A stretch of DNA of 7,170 nucleotides from Candidatus Faecivivens stercorigallinarum (GCA_018715465.1 DVLN01000012.1:1-7170), one strand, 5' to 3'. Positions 1 to 7,038 are shown, counted from the stretch's first letter. Numbers and translations: made by a program. Notes: a model not told the origin generated them from the sequence alone.

Positions 1-48
1 GTGCATTTATGATTATTTACCAATATTCTGATCAAATATGAAAATCTA

Positions 49-77
49 TTGAAAAGTATTTTGGAATTTATTATAAT
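49..77 (+). promoter_or_regulatory. Sigma-A promoter of the rhamnosidase gene
   Basis: A -35 box TTGAAA (49-54) and a perfect -10 box TATAAT (72-77) are separated by exactly 17 bases. The predicted transcription start is near position 84, giving a 5' leader of about 78 bases before the ATG at 162. The surroundings are very AT-rich, as is usual upstream of Firmicute promoters. No cre (CcpA) site matching the consensus was found around it. Confidence 0.75.
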
Positions 78-87
78 ATGTATATAC

Positions 88-109
88 TTTTATTCCTGTT
101 AGAATAAAA
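88..109. promoter_or_regulatory. Inverted repeat, candidate operator
   Basis: TTTTATTC (88-95) and GAATAAAA (102-109) form a perfect 8-bp inverted repeat around a 6-base centre. It begins about 4 bases after the predicted transcription start of the rhamnosidase gene, a position where a bound repressor would block initiation or early elongation. The arms are AT-rich and no U-tract follows that would make it a terminator. The role as an operator is inferred; no cognate regulator is identified. Confidence 0.4.
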
Positions 110-161
110 AATTAGGCATGAATTAAATCATATTTGCGTACTTTCAGAAAGGAATGACAAT

Positions 162-2783
162 ATGCAGATTTCCAAAATGCGTGTCAATCATATTGAAAAT
201 CCGCTTGGGTTTGCAACTGACCTGCTGACCTTCTCCTGGGTCGTCAGCTCGACCGGCAAAAAACAGACCGGTGCCCGGGTTGAGATTGCCGCTGATCCTG
301 ATTTTAAGCAGATCCTCTCGGATTCGGGAATGCGGGAAGATATTTCCGGCATTGCTTATAACCCGGAGATTGCTCTTGCTCCCCGTACCCGTTATTACTG
401 GCGGGTAACGGTACAGGCAGATAACGGTGACAGCTGTACTTCGGATACCGCCTGGTTTGAAACCGGCAAGCGGGATGAAGAATGGACTGCGCAGTGGATT
501 GCTGCGCCGTTTGACCAAGAGATCTCTCCGCTGGCTAAGACGGTTTTCTCCGGTAAGGATGTCGTATCGGCCAGAGTATACCTCTGCGGGCTGGGCAGCT
601 ACGAGCTGTATATGAATGGCGAAAAGATTTCAGGCGATCTGCTTGCCCCTGGCCATCACAGCTATGATTTGTGGCTTCAGTCGTTTGCCTATGATATCAC
701 TCCTTTTATCAAGGAAGAAAACGCGCTTGGCGCCATGCTGTCAGCTGCATGGTACAAGGGACGCTTTGGATTTGACGGAGGATTTACCAATATCTATGGT
801 GACCGGATGCGGATGATCGCCGAGATTCATCTGAAGTATGCCGATGGAAGCGAAAAGGTAATTCCGACCGACAGTGACTGGCTGTGCAAACCGTCTGCTG
901 TTGTGAAAAGCTCGATCTATTACGGCGAGGATTTTGACGCGCGGCTGTACGACCCGAATTGGGCGCTGCTGGGGGGCGAAGGCTGGGTAAAGGCTGAGGT
1001 GGTTGAAAATGACTTGGGCGAGCTGCATGACCGCTACAGCTTGCCGGTTCTGGTGCACGAACAGTTTGCACCGGTTGAGGTAATTGGTACCGTTAAAGGT
1101 GAGAAGGTATTGGATTTCGGTCAGAATATGACCGGCTGGGTCGAGATGGACCTTCCGGCAATGAAGCCGGGAAGCAAGGTTGTCCTTTATTACAGCGAGA
1201 TCATGCAGGACGGCTGCTTCTACCGGGATAACCTCCGTACCGCTGAATGTCAGTATACCTATATTTCGGACGGCAAGCCTGCGCATGTCCGCCCCCATGG
1301 TACTTATTTTGGGTTCCGTTTTGTCAAGGTTGAAGGAGTTGACCCCGAAAAGGTGACCTTTACCGGATGTGCGATCCATTCGGATATCGAGCGCACCGGA
1401 TGGATTGAGACGGATGACCCCCGTCTCAACCGGCTGGTGCTCAATGCTCTCTGGGGACAGAAGGGCAACTTCCTGGATGTTCCGACCGACTGCCCGCAGC
1501 GTGATGAACGGATGGGCTGGACAGGTGATGCGCAGATTTTTGCGGGGACTGCCTGCTTCAATATGTACACTCCGGCGTTTTACGCAAAATATATGGAAGA
1601 CCTGATGCGGGAACAGAAACCGCTTGAGGGCGGCATCCCGTTTGTCATCCCGGTTATCAAACCCAAATCAAAATCCAATGCAGACGGTGCCCCGAATATG
1701 TTTGCAATGAACCACTCTTCTACCGCATGGGGGGACGTCGCCTGCGTACTGCCCTGGACACTGTACAGCTATTACGGCGACAAGGAGATGCTCAGACGGC
1801 ATTATCCCGCGATGAAGGGCTGGGTCGATTATATTCGCCGCCAGGATGAACAGAATGGCGGCAAACGTCTGTGGCAGACCGGGTTCCATTTTGCCGACTG
1901 GCTGGCACTGGATAACTATAAAGATCCTGATTCTCCTGTCGGTGCAACCGATGCCTATTATATTGCGTCGGCCTATTATTCCTACTCCGCTTCGCTGGCT
2001 GCAAAAGCTGCAAAAGTGCTTGGACTTGAGCAGGACGCTGCAGAATATCAGAAGCTGTCGGATGAAGTACGTGCCGCAATGCTGAAAGAGTACTTCACCC
2101 CCAACGGCCTGTGTGCGATCAATACCCAGACGGCGCGTGTTGTCGCCCTCTATTTCGGCATTGTCCCCGAAGAGATGCAGGCGCGTCAGCTGGAAGACTT
2201 GAAAGGACTGCTGCGCGTTCCGATGGATCATCGCGCAATGATGGCTGGGGAAAAAGCACCCTATCCGCCCAAAGTCGAACTGACCACCGGTTTTGTTGGG
2301 ACGCCTTATCTCTGCCCGGCTCTGTCTCGGTTCGGAGATCTGATGGACGCTTACAGCTTATTGCTGAAGACCGATTATCCCAGCTGGCTGTATGAAGTTT
2401 CGATGGGTGCAACCACCGTATGGGAACGCTGGAACTCGGTGCTGCCGGACGGACACATCAGCGGTACCGGCATGAATTCGCTCAACCATTACGCTTACGG
2501 TTCAATTGTAGAGTGGATGTACCGGTATATGTGCGGGTTGAATGAGACGGAACCTGGATTTAAGAAGGTTCGTTTCCAGCCCTGTCCTGATCCAGAAAAC
2601 CGTGTCGGTAAAGCGGAGATGGTCTATGATTCTGCCTCTGGCGAATACCGCTGCGGTTGGGAAAAGACTGATTCGGGCTATGTTTATAACCTGACAGTTC
2701 CGTTTGACTGCGAAGCAGAGGTCATCCTGCCGGGTGGTACACGTCAGACTGTTGGTGCAGGCAGTTACAGTTTTACTGAATAA
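162..2783 (+). CDS. GH78 alpha-L-rhamnosidase, cytoplasmic
   Basis: The 873-residue product is a family GH78 alpha-L-rhamnosidase, an inverting hydrolase that releases terminal L-rhamnose from plant glycosides or rhamnose-containing polysaccharides. Visible order: an N-terminal Ig/fibronectin-like domain (about 4-102, with the RYYWRV strand at 77-82), beta-sandwich domains (about 130-410), an (alpha/alpha)6 catalytic domain (about 415-770) and a C-terminal beta domain (about 775-860). The hallmark motif DCPQRDERMGWTGD occupies 443-456; by family analogy Glu449 is the general acid, and Glu755 in TTVWERW (751-757) the likely general base. NHYAYGS (775-781) is also typical. There is no signal peptide, so it should act on imported substrate. 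AGAAAGGA (146-153) lies 8 bases before the ATG, supporting this start. The gene is flanked by its own promoter and terminator, so it appears monocistronic. Which rhamnosides it cleaves cannot be read from the sequence. Confidence 0.95.
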   Translation: MQISKMRVNHIENPLGFATDLLTFSWVVSSTGKKQTGARVEIAADPDFKQILSDSGMREDISGIAYNPEIALAPRTRYYWRVTVQADNGDSCTSDTAWFETGKRDEEWTAQWIAAPFDQEISPLAKTVFSGKDVVSARVYLCGLGSYELYMNGEKISGDLLAPGHHSYDLWLQSFAYDITPFIKEENALGAMLSAAWYKGRFGFDGGFTNIYGDRMRMIAEIHLKYADGSEKVIPTDSDWLCKPSAVVKSSIYYGEDFDARLYDPNWALLGGEGWVKAEVVENDLGELHDRYSLPVLVHEQFAPVEVIGTVKGEKVLDFGQNMTGWVEMDLPAMKPGSKVVLYYSEIMQDGCFYRDNLRTAECQYTYISDGKPAHVRPHGTYFGFRFVKVEGVDPEKVTFTGCAIHSDIERTGWIETDDPRLNRLVLNALWGQKGNFLDVPTDCPQRDERMGWTGDAQIFAGTACFNMYTPAFYAKYMEDLMREQKPLEGGIPFVIPVIKPKSKSNADGAPNMFAMNHSSTAWGDVACVLPWTLYSYYGDKEMLRRHYPAMKGWVDYIRRQDEQNGGKRLWQTGFHFADWLALDNYKDPDSPVGATDAYYIASAYYSYSASLAAKAAKVLGLEQDAAEYQKLSDEVRAAMLKEYFTPNGLCAINTQTARVVALYFGIVPEEMQARQLEDLKGLLRVPMDHRAMMAGEKAPYPPKVELTTGFVGTPYLCPALSRFGDLMDAYSLLLKTDYPSWLYEVSMGATTVWERWNSVLPDGHISGTGMNSLNHYAYGSIVEWMYRYMCGLNETEPGFKKVRFQPCPDPENRVGKAEMVYDSASGEYRCGWEKTDSGYVYNLTVPFDCEAEVILPGGTRQTVGAGSYSFTE

Positions 2784-2799
2784 TTTGCTGTTTGTTTAG

Positions 2800-2840
2800 G
2801 CGGGCAGCCGGCTGGAATTTTCCGACCGGCGCCCGCTTTT
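2800..2840 (+). terminator. Rho-independent terminator of the rhamnosidase gene
   Basis: Left arm GCGGGC (2800-2805) plus GCCGG (2807-2811) pairs with CCGGC (2826-2830) plus GCCCGC (2831-2836). This makes an 11-bp GC-rich stem with a single bulged A at 2806 and a 14-base loop. TTTT follows directly, with a second T run a few bases on. It starts 16 bases after the rhamnosidase stop codon and separates that gene from the regulator. Confidence 0.85.
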
Positions 2841-2858
2841 GTCGTTTTGGAGAGACAA
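2839..2858. promoter_or_regulatory. Dyad upstream of the lysR-type promoter
   Basis: TTGTC (2839-2843) and GACAA (2854-2858) form a 5-bp inverted repeat with a 10-base centre, ending one base before the -35 box of the regulator gene. LysR-type regulators often bind just upstream of their own promoter and repress it, so this is a candidate autoregulatory site. The arms are short and overlap the terminator T-tract, so chance is a real alternative. Confidence 0.25.
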
Positions 2859-2859
2859 T

Positions 2860-2888
2860 TTGTTTTTTCACCGGGGAAATGGTAAAAT
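2860..2888 (+). promoter_or_regulatory. Promoter of the LysR-type regulator gene
   Basis: TTGTTT (2860-2865) and TAAAAT (2883-2888) are separated by 17 bases, giving a predicted start near 2895 and a leader of about 23 bases. The -35 is imperfect (TTGTTT against TTGACA), consistent with a modestly expressed regulator. Confidence 0.5.
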
Positions 2889-2917
2889 AATGTCAATACA
2901 CGACAGGAGGTGCAGCG

Positions 2918-3808
2918 ATGGAATTACGGGTGCTTCGGTACTTTTTGACGGTCGCGCAGCAGGAAAATATCACCAGAGCGGCGGAAATCCTGCATGTCAC
3001 ACAGCCAACCCTCAGCCGACAGCTCGCTCAGATTGAGGAAGAATTGGGAATTCGGCTGTTTGAAAGGGGTAAAAGGAAAATTGTACTGACCAATGAGGGT
3101 ATTCTACTCTGCCGCCGGGCGAGAGAGATACTGGAGCTGGTGGACAAAACTGAAAAAGAATTGGTTGAACAGGAATCAGTAGTGGAAGGCACCATATCAA
3201 TCGGATGTGGAGATGTAAAGACGGTTAATCTGCTGGCGGAGATGATACAGTCCTTTCACCAGAAATATCCTGCGGTACGGTTTGAAATGTGTACAGCGGC
3301 TGCCGACTACGTCCGTGAACAGATGGAACGCGGCCTAATTGATATCGGACTTTTGCTGGAACCGGTCAATCTGGAAAAATATGATTATGTTCGGCTCAAA
3401 GAAGAGGAACAATGGGTTGCAATGATGCATCCCGACGCACCGCTCGCCCGGCAGCAGTCAGTGACCGCCCGTGAGCTGAGAGATATTCCGTTGATTCTTC
3501 CCAACCGTCCTGATATGCAGAATGAACTGGCCAATTGGTTTGGAGAGGATATTTCCAGCCTGAATATTCTGTGTACTTCCAATCTGCCGTCGGTTAGCTG
3601 TATGCTGGCATATCACCGGCTTGCATGTGCGATTATTATTGCAGGTTCTATATCGTTGATGGATGAGAAGAAGATTATCTCACGCCCGTTGTCTCCGGCG
3701 TTGACCACCAATTGTCTTTTGGTTTGGAAAAGGCAGCAGCCATTTGGAGTTGCGGTGTCTAAGTTTATTGAACATGTAAAAAGCTATACTGAACAATTGA
3801 CAATATAA
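2918..3808 (+). CDS. LysR-family transcriptional regulator
   Basis: The 296-residue product has the length and layout of a LysR-type regulator: a one-component DNA-binding protein, usually tetrameric, that senses a small molecule. The N-terminal winged helix-turn-helix covers about residues 1-60 and contains the family signature AAEILHVTQPTLSRQL (21-36) and GIRLFER (44-50). A linker helix (about 60-88) leads to a periplasmic-binding-protein-like effector domain (about 91-290). An excellent ribosome binding site AGGAGGTG (2905-2912) sits 5 bases before the ATG, fixing the start. The gene is isolated from the rhamnosidase gene by a terminator and lies in tandem with the MATE gene, the intervening gap carrying two LysR-type boxes. 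The likeliest target is therefore the MATE promoter; regulation of the upstream rhamnosidase is possible but has less support. The effector is unknown. Confidence 0.95.
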   Translation: MELRVLRYFLTVAQQENITRAAEILHVTQPTLSRQLAQIEEELGIRLFERGKRKIVLTNEGILLCRRAREILELVDKTEKELVEQESVVEGTISIGCGDVKTVNLLAEMIQSFHQKYPAVRFEMCTAAADYVREQMERGLIDIGLLLEPVNLEKYDYVRLKEEEQWVAMMHPDAPLARQQSVTARELRDIPLILPNRPDMQNELANWFGEDISSLNILCTSNLPSVSCMLAYHRLACAIIIAGSISLMDEKKIISRPLSPALTTNCLLVWKRQQPFGVAVSKFIEHVKSYTEQLTI

Positions 3809-3811
3809 ATG

Positions 3812-3859
3812 ATGCTTGAAACGCATGAATTAATATAAACTATAGGTATTAGACATAGT
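3812..3859. promoter_or_regulatory. Paired LysR-type (T-N11-A) binding boxes
   Basis: The first box is ATGC-N7-GCAT (3812-3815 and 3823-3826), a perfect dyad containing T3813-N11-A3825. The second is ACTAT-N11-ATAGT (3839-3843 and 3855-3859), containing T3843-N11-A3855 and overlapping the -35 element. Their centres (3819 and 3849) are 30 bases apart and fall at about -66 and -36 from the predicted MATE transcription start near 3885. LysR regulators classically use a recognition site near -65 and an activation site near -35, so the geometry fits. The link to the adjacent regulator is inferred from position. Confidence 0.5.
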
Positions 3860-3878
3860 ATGCTGTATCGTTTATAAT
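3850..3878 (+). promoter_or_regulatory. Promoter of the MATE exporter gene
   Basis: TAGACA (3850-3855, five of six consensus bases) and a perfect TATAAT (3873-3878) are spaced by 17 bases. The predicted start is near 3885, leaving a leader of about 96 bases. No comparable promoter is visible between the downstream terminator and the GTG start. The -35 lies inside the second LysR-type box. Confidence 0.7.
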
Positions 3879-3930
3879 GTAAGTGTAGGCAGAAGGATGT
3901 GATATCTTCCGACCTGCACTTACTTTTTTT
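3879..3930 (+). terminator. Intrinsic terminator between lysR-type and MATE genes
   Basis: GTAAGTGTAGG (3879-3889) pairs with CCTGCACTTAC (3913-3923) over 11 bp including one G-U wobble; GAAG/CTTC can pair further inside, and seven T residues follow (3924-3930). For read-through from the regulator gene, which stops 70 bases upstream, this is a convincing terminator. The left arm begins immediately after the -10 box of the MATE promoter, so a transcript starting near 3885 contains only part of that arm and can form only a weakened hairpin. Confidence 0.75.
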
Positions 3931-3960
3931 ATGGATGAAAAGCCGGGCTGCACTGACATC

Positions 3961-3974
3961 GAAAGGATTGGTGG
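3961..3974 (+). promoter_or_regulatory. Ribosome binding region of the MATE gene
   Basis: Two purine-rich candidates precede the GTG start: GAAAGGA (3961-3967), 13 bases away and longer than usual, and GGTGG (3970-3974), 6 bases away but a poorer match. No in-frame ATG, GTG or TTG lies between an upstream in-frame TGA (3954-3956) and 3981, so GTG at 3981 is the only standard start giving the full family N-terminus. Translation initiation may be weak. Confidence 0.5.
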
Positions 3975-3980
3975 ATATTT

Positions 3981-5285
3981 GTGTTTTCCAATCAGGCACT
4001 GAAAAAATTGCTGATTCCGCTGGTGATTGAACAGATTCTGGCCATGCTGGTCGGGATGACAGACACGCTGATGGTATCCTCTGCAGGTGAAGCGGCGGTA
4101 TCCGGTGTCGCACTGGTCGATATGGTCAACTATTTGATGATCACCATTCTGACGGCAGTCGCAACCGGCGGCGCGGTTATTGTGTCCCAATACCTCGGGA
4201 GCAGGCAGTCAGAAAATGCAGAAAAATCCGCGGGTCAGCTTGTGATGATCTCGGCTGCGATTTCTCTTGCCATTATGGCGATCTGCCTGCTGTTTTGCCG
4301 TCAGCTGTTACAGCTGCTGTTCGGCACGGTAGAAGCAGATGTCATGCAGGCAGCAATGACTTATTTTCTGATTACTGCATGTTCCTTTCCAATGCTCGGA
4401 ATTTATAATGCTTCGGCGGCGTTGTTTCGCTCTGCCGGAAAAACAGATATTACAATGTATATCTCACTGCTGATGAATACAGTCAACATTATTGGCGACT
4501 TTATCGGGGTACAGCTGCTTGACGCAGGGGTCGCCGGCGTAGCGGTTCCGACGCTGATTTCCAGGGGATTGGCGGCTGTTGTAATTACAGCGCTTGCCTT
4601 CCGGGAAAGGAATAGAATTGTGCTTCGCTGGAAAAATATCGTCTGCTGGGACGCACCATTGCTCGGCAGGATTCTGCGTATTGCTGTCCCGAACGGAATT
4701 GAAAATGGTTTGTTTGCATTGGGGCGGGTGCTGGTGACCAGTATTGTTTCCCAGTTTGGTACTGTACAGATTGCCGCAAACGGAGTCGCCAACAGTATCG
4801 ACCAGATTGCGATTGTAGTTGTCAATGCTGTAAATTTGGCCATTATTACAGTAGTGGGACAGTGTATCGGTGCCGGAGAGCCTGACCAGGCGCAGTTTTA
4901 TACCAGAAAGCTGATGAAGATTTCCTACCTGTCGACCGGTATTCTGGGTGGAGCTGTCTGTGCAGCGCTGCCGTTCATTTTACGTTTTTATCAGCTGTCC
5001 GACAGCACGATGTGGTATGCAGCAGTTTTGATTATCATGCACAACATTCTTGCCTTTTTGCTGCATCCGACGTCGTTTAATCTCGCCAACAGCCTGCGGG
5101 CCGCGGGAGATGTCCGTTTTACGATGTATACAGGAATATTGTCTATGATGATATTCCGGCTTGGGTCTGCCGTATTGTTTGGCATTGTGCTGAATTTGGG
5201 CATTATCGGGGTCTGGATTGCGATGGGAATGGATTGGCTGGCAAGATCGGTTGCCTTTTCTGTTCGGTATGCGGGTGGCAAATAG
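3981..5285 (+). CDS. MATE-family multidrug/toxin efflux protein
   Basis: The 434-residue product is a polytopic inner-membrane exporter of the MATE family, which expels drugs, toxins or metabolites using a Na+ or H+ gradient. It has about 12 hydrophobic segments in two homologous halves (about 14-174 and 235-395). Family motifs include GMTDTLMVSSAGEAAVSG (25-42) and ATGGAVIVSQYLG (61-73). The internal duplication shows in the matching segments FRSAGKTDITMY (149-160) and LRAAGDVRFTMY (372-383). The start is GTG. The protein ends at AGGK almost directly after the last helix, so the usual basic C-terminal tail is very short; the core fold seems complete. Paired LysR-type boxes upstream suggest induction by the neighbouring regulator, a common arrangement for efflux genes. 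Substrate and coupling ion cannot be told from the sequence. Confidence 0.93.
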   Translation: MFSNQALKKLLIPLVIEQILAMLVGMTDTLMVSSAGEAAVSGVALVDMVNYLMITILTAVATGGAVIVSQYLGSRQSENAEKSAGQLVMISAAISLAIMAICLLFCRQLLQLLFGTVEADVMQAAMTYFLITACSFPMLGIYNASAALFRSAGKTDITMYISLLMNTVNIIGDFIGVQLLDAGVAGVAVPTLISRGLAAVVITALAFRERNRIVLRWKNIVCWDAPLLGRILRIAVPNGIENGLFALGRVLVTSIVSQFGTVQIAANGVANSIDQIAIVVVNAVNLAIITVVGQCIGAGEPDQAQFYTRKLMKISYLSTGILGGAVCAALPFILRFYQLSDSTMWYAAVLIIMHNILAFLLHPTSFNLANSLRAAGDVRFTMYTGILSMMIFRLGSAVLFGIVLNLGIIGVWIAMGMDWLARSVAFSVRYAGGK

Positions 5286-5311
5286 CGGACGATTCGGAGT
5301 ATTTGACAACA

Positions 5312-5350
5312 AAAATCCGGCAGGTCTGATTACAGAACCTGCCGGATTTT
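5312..5350. terminator. Bidirectional intrinsic terminator
   Basis: AAAATCCGGCAGGT (5312-5325) and ACCTGCCGGATTTT (5337-5350) are perfect 14-base complements; CTG/CAG inside can add three pairs around an ATTA loop. The A-run on one side and T-run on the other supply a U-tract in both directions. It lies 26 bases after the MATE stop and 5 bases past the stop of the convergent surface-protein gene, so it should terminate both. Confidence 0.9.
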
Positions 5351-5355
5351 ATCGC

Positions 5356-7038
5356 TTATTGCAGCCATGCGCCGTCTGCACCAACCCGGTAACCGTCCGG
5401 TGTCGTTGTATTGGTCAGCATTCCACCGTCGGAACCAAAATAGTACCATTTGTTTCCTTCCTGTATCCAGCGGTCATGGACCATTGCACCGGAACCGGAC
5501 AGATAATACCATTTGCCGCCGTCTTTGACCCAGCCATTTGCCATCTGTCCTTCTGAATAAAAATAATACCATTTTCCATCCGCCAGTTTGAGCCAGCCGT
5601 TTTCCATCCGCTTGCCAGAGCCGCCGAACCAGTACCAGGTGTTGACGAGTTTCAGCCAGCTGGACTCATACCGTGTCCCATCGGCACGCAGATAATACCA
5701 GTTGTCGTAATCTTCGATCCACTGGTTTCTCGCCATCTTGCCGTCAGATTTCAGATAGCAGTATTTTCCATCCTTCAGCCGCCAGCAGTTGACGACACCT
5801 GCGCCGCTGTCGTTGAGATAATACCATTCGCCGCCTGCTTCGTACCAGCCGCTCTTGAGCATATTACCTTTTTCGTCATACAGATAGGCTTTGTCCTCCC
5901 GGTAGGTGACGGTGTTTTTGCTGGCCTGTCCTTCGGTAAGGAGCAGCCGACCGTCAGTGCGGTCGAAAATGTAAATGGTGCCATTCAAGATGGTGGTGCC
6001 GCTGCATCTGCGGCCTTCCTGATCCAGATAATATTTATTGTTTCCCTGTTCCAGCCACTGATTTTTCAGCATTTTTCCATCGGCTCCCAGGTATCGGTAG
6101 ATGCCGTCTTCCCCGTACAGCCAGCTGTTGACGCGGGCGGTGCCGTCCTCGTCCAGATAGTACCAGTCTTCATCCAGCTGGTACCACTGTCCGGTGATCA
6201 TTCTGCCGATTTCATTATAGATATATATTTCGCCATTCTGCCGGACAAGGCCGCGGTTGGCGGAAACTTCTTCCATGTCCATCGCTTGCCAGATTGGTAC
6301 TCCGTTGACTGATTCTGTGGTGGAGACGATCATGTCGTTGGGCAGTGTGCTGGTGACGGCTCCTGTACGGTCAAAGGTAAAGGATGCGCTTTTTTCCTTA
6401 TAATTTTCGGTGAAATGGTTGTATACCCCGGATTCTGTTACAAGGGCGGCATCATGTCTGTCAGAAAGAAGATAGACCTTACCATTTTCGCAAACCCACC
6501 CGTTGCTGACGGCACCGTCTTTTGCAACAAAGCAGGTGAGCGTGGTTGTGGTATCATTCTGGATGACCTGGATTGTTTTCAGTCCACAGGATCTCTGTGT
6601 TTTCCCTTCATAGATTTCATCCGGCGTCAAAAAGTTGATCTGTGCCCATCCGCTGATCACGTTTTCCCAGGTCGCGCTTTTCCCGGAGACAAAACGGCAG
6701 GTCACCTTTCCATTTTCCATATAGAAAAAGCAGTGGTCAAAATATTCTCCTCGCCCAGCCATCTGGTCTTTGACAAGGTCACCGTCCGGCAATACGACTG
6801 TCAGGTTATGTGCGATTCCGTCAAAGGCGTCGGAAGTGATGCTGGTTACAGATTCGGGAACAATAATGACCTGTGCATCGGTATCCTGGATAGAGTCTGC
6901 GTCAATTTCCCGGGTACCGGATGGGAAAGAAACATCGGAAAGGGAAACAGAAGCCGCCGCAAATGCAGCTTGCGCTGGAGCAGTAGCGAGAAGGACTGCC
7001 AGCAGAATAGATATCAAAATGCGGCTAATTTTTTTCAT
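5356..7038 (-). CDS. Secreted cell-wall-binding-repeat surface protein
   Basis: The 560-residue product starts with a Sec signal peptide: MKK, a hydrophobic core to about residue 19, then PAQA-A or AFAA-A, with cleavage likely after residue 24 or 28. Residues about 45-86 resemble a BspA-type leucine-rich segment (VIIVPESVTSITSDAFDG, 57-74). Residues about 87-260 match no domain I recognise. Residues about 261-560 are roughly twelve tandem cell-wall/choline-binding-type repeats of about 20 residues with the pattern GW-x-WYYL-x-DGxM, ending in a TPDGYRVGADGAW tail (546-558) common in such clostridial proteins. These repeats usually hold proteins non-covalently to cell-wall polymers or glucans. 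There is no LPxTG anchor and no recognisable catalytic domain, so adhesion or a wall-associated role is a guess. AAGGAG (7048-7053 on this strand) lies 9 bases before the ATG, supporting the start. Several cysteines (103, 114, 151, 169, 183) cluster in the middle region, unusual for an exported protein of an anaerobe. Confidence 0.88.
   Translation of the reverse strand: MKKISRILISILLAVLLATAPAQAAFAAASVSLSDVSFPSGTREIDADSIQDTDAQVIIVPESVTSITSDAFDGIAHNLTVVLPDGDLVKDQMAGRGEYFDHCFFYMENGKVTCRFVSGKSATWENVISGWAQINFLTPDEIYEGKTQRSCGLKTIQVIQNDTTTTLTCFVAKDGAVSNGWVCENGKVYLLSDRHDAALVTESGVYNHFTENYKEKSASFTFDRTGAVTSTLPNDMIVSTTESVNGVPIWQAMDMEEVSANRGLVRQNGEIYIYNEIGRMITGQWYQLDEDWYYLDEDGTARVNSWLYGEDGIYRYLGADGKMLKNQWLEQGNNKYYLDQEGRRCSGTTILNGTIYIFDRTDGRLLLTEGQASKNTVTYREDKAYLYDEKGNMLKSGWYEAGGEWYYLNDSGAGVVNCWRLKDGKYCYLKSDGKMARNQWIEDYDNWYYLRADGTRYESSWLKLVNTWYWFGGSGKRMENGWLKLADGKWYYFYSEGQMANGWVKDGGKWYYLSGSGAMVHDRWIQEGNKWYYFGSDGGMLTNTTTPDGYRVGADGAWLQ
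5359..6258 (-). repeat. Tandem cell-wall-binding repeat array (coding)
   Basis: About twelve units of roughly 60-69 bases encode the aromatic repeats. The clearest repeated DNA word, read on the + strand, is ATAATACCA or ATAGTACCA (encoding WYY), for example near 5440, 5504, 5565, 5692 and 5819. The last units (residues about 397-543) are regular. Units at about 349-396 are degenerate, with IYIFD and AYLYD replacing WYYL, and the first unit (263-283) lacks tryptophan. This suggests repeat expansion at the 3' end of the gene with older, drifted units nearer the middle. Confidence 0.8.

Noticed and set aside
23..39. Short dyad ATATT-N7-AATAT upstream of the rhamnosidase promoter
   Set aside because: Five-base A/T-only arms are expected by chance in this AT-rich stretch, and the dyad does not contain the T-N11-A arrangement of LysR boxes.
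741..1379. 212-codon minus-strand frame inside the rhamnosidase gene
   Set aside because: It lies fully opposite a well-conserved GH78 coding region, and its translation resembles no family.
3797..3802. Perfect -35-like TTGACA at the end of the lysR-type gene
   Set aside because: No -10-like hexamer lies 16-19 bases downstream, and it is inside codons of the regulator's last residues.
3816..3829. cre-like (CcpA) sequence TTGAAACGCATGAA upstream of the MATE gene
   Set aside because: It is one base short of the TGNAANCG core spacing and is better explained as part of the ATGC-N7-GCAT dyad.
3931..4002. A 23-codon ATG reading frame just after the MATE-leader terminator, overlapping the MATE start in another frame
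   Set aside because: It follows directly on the T-run with no ribosome binding site and has no leader-peptide features such as runs of regulatory codons.
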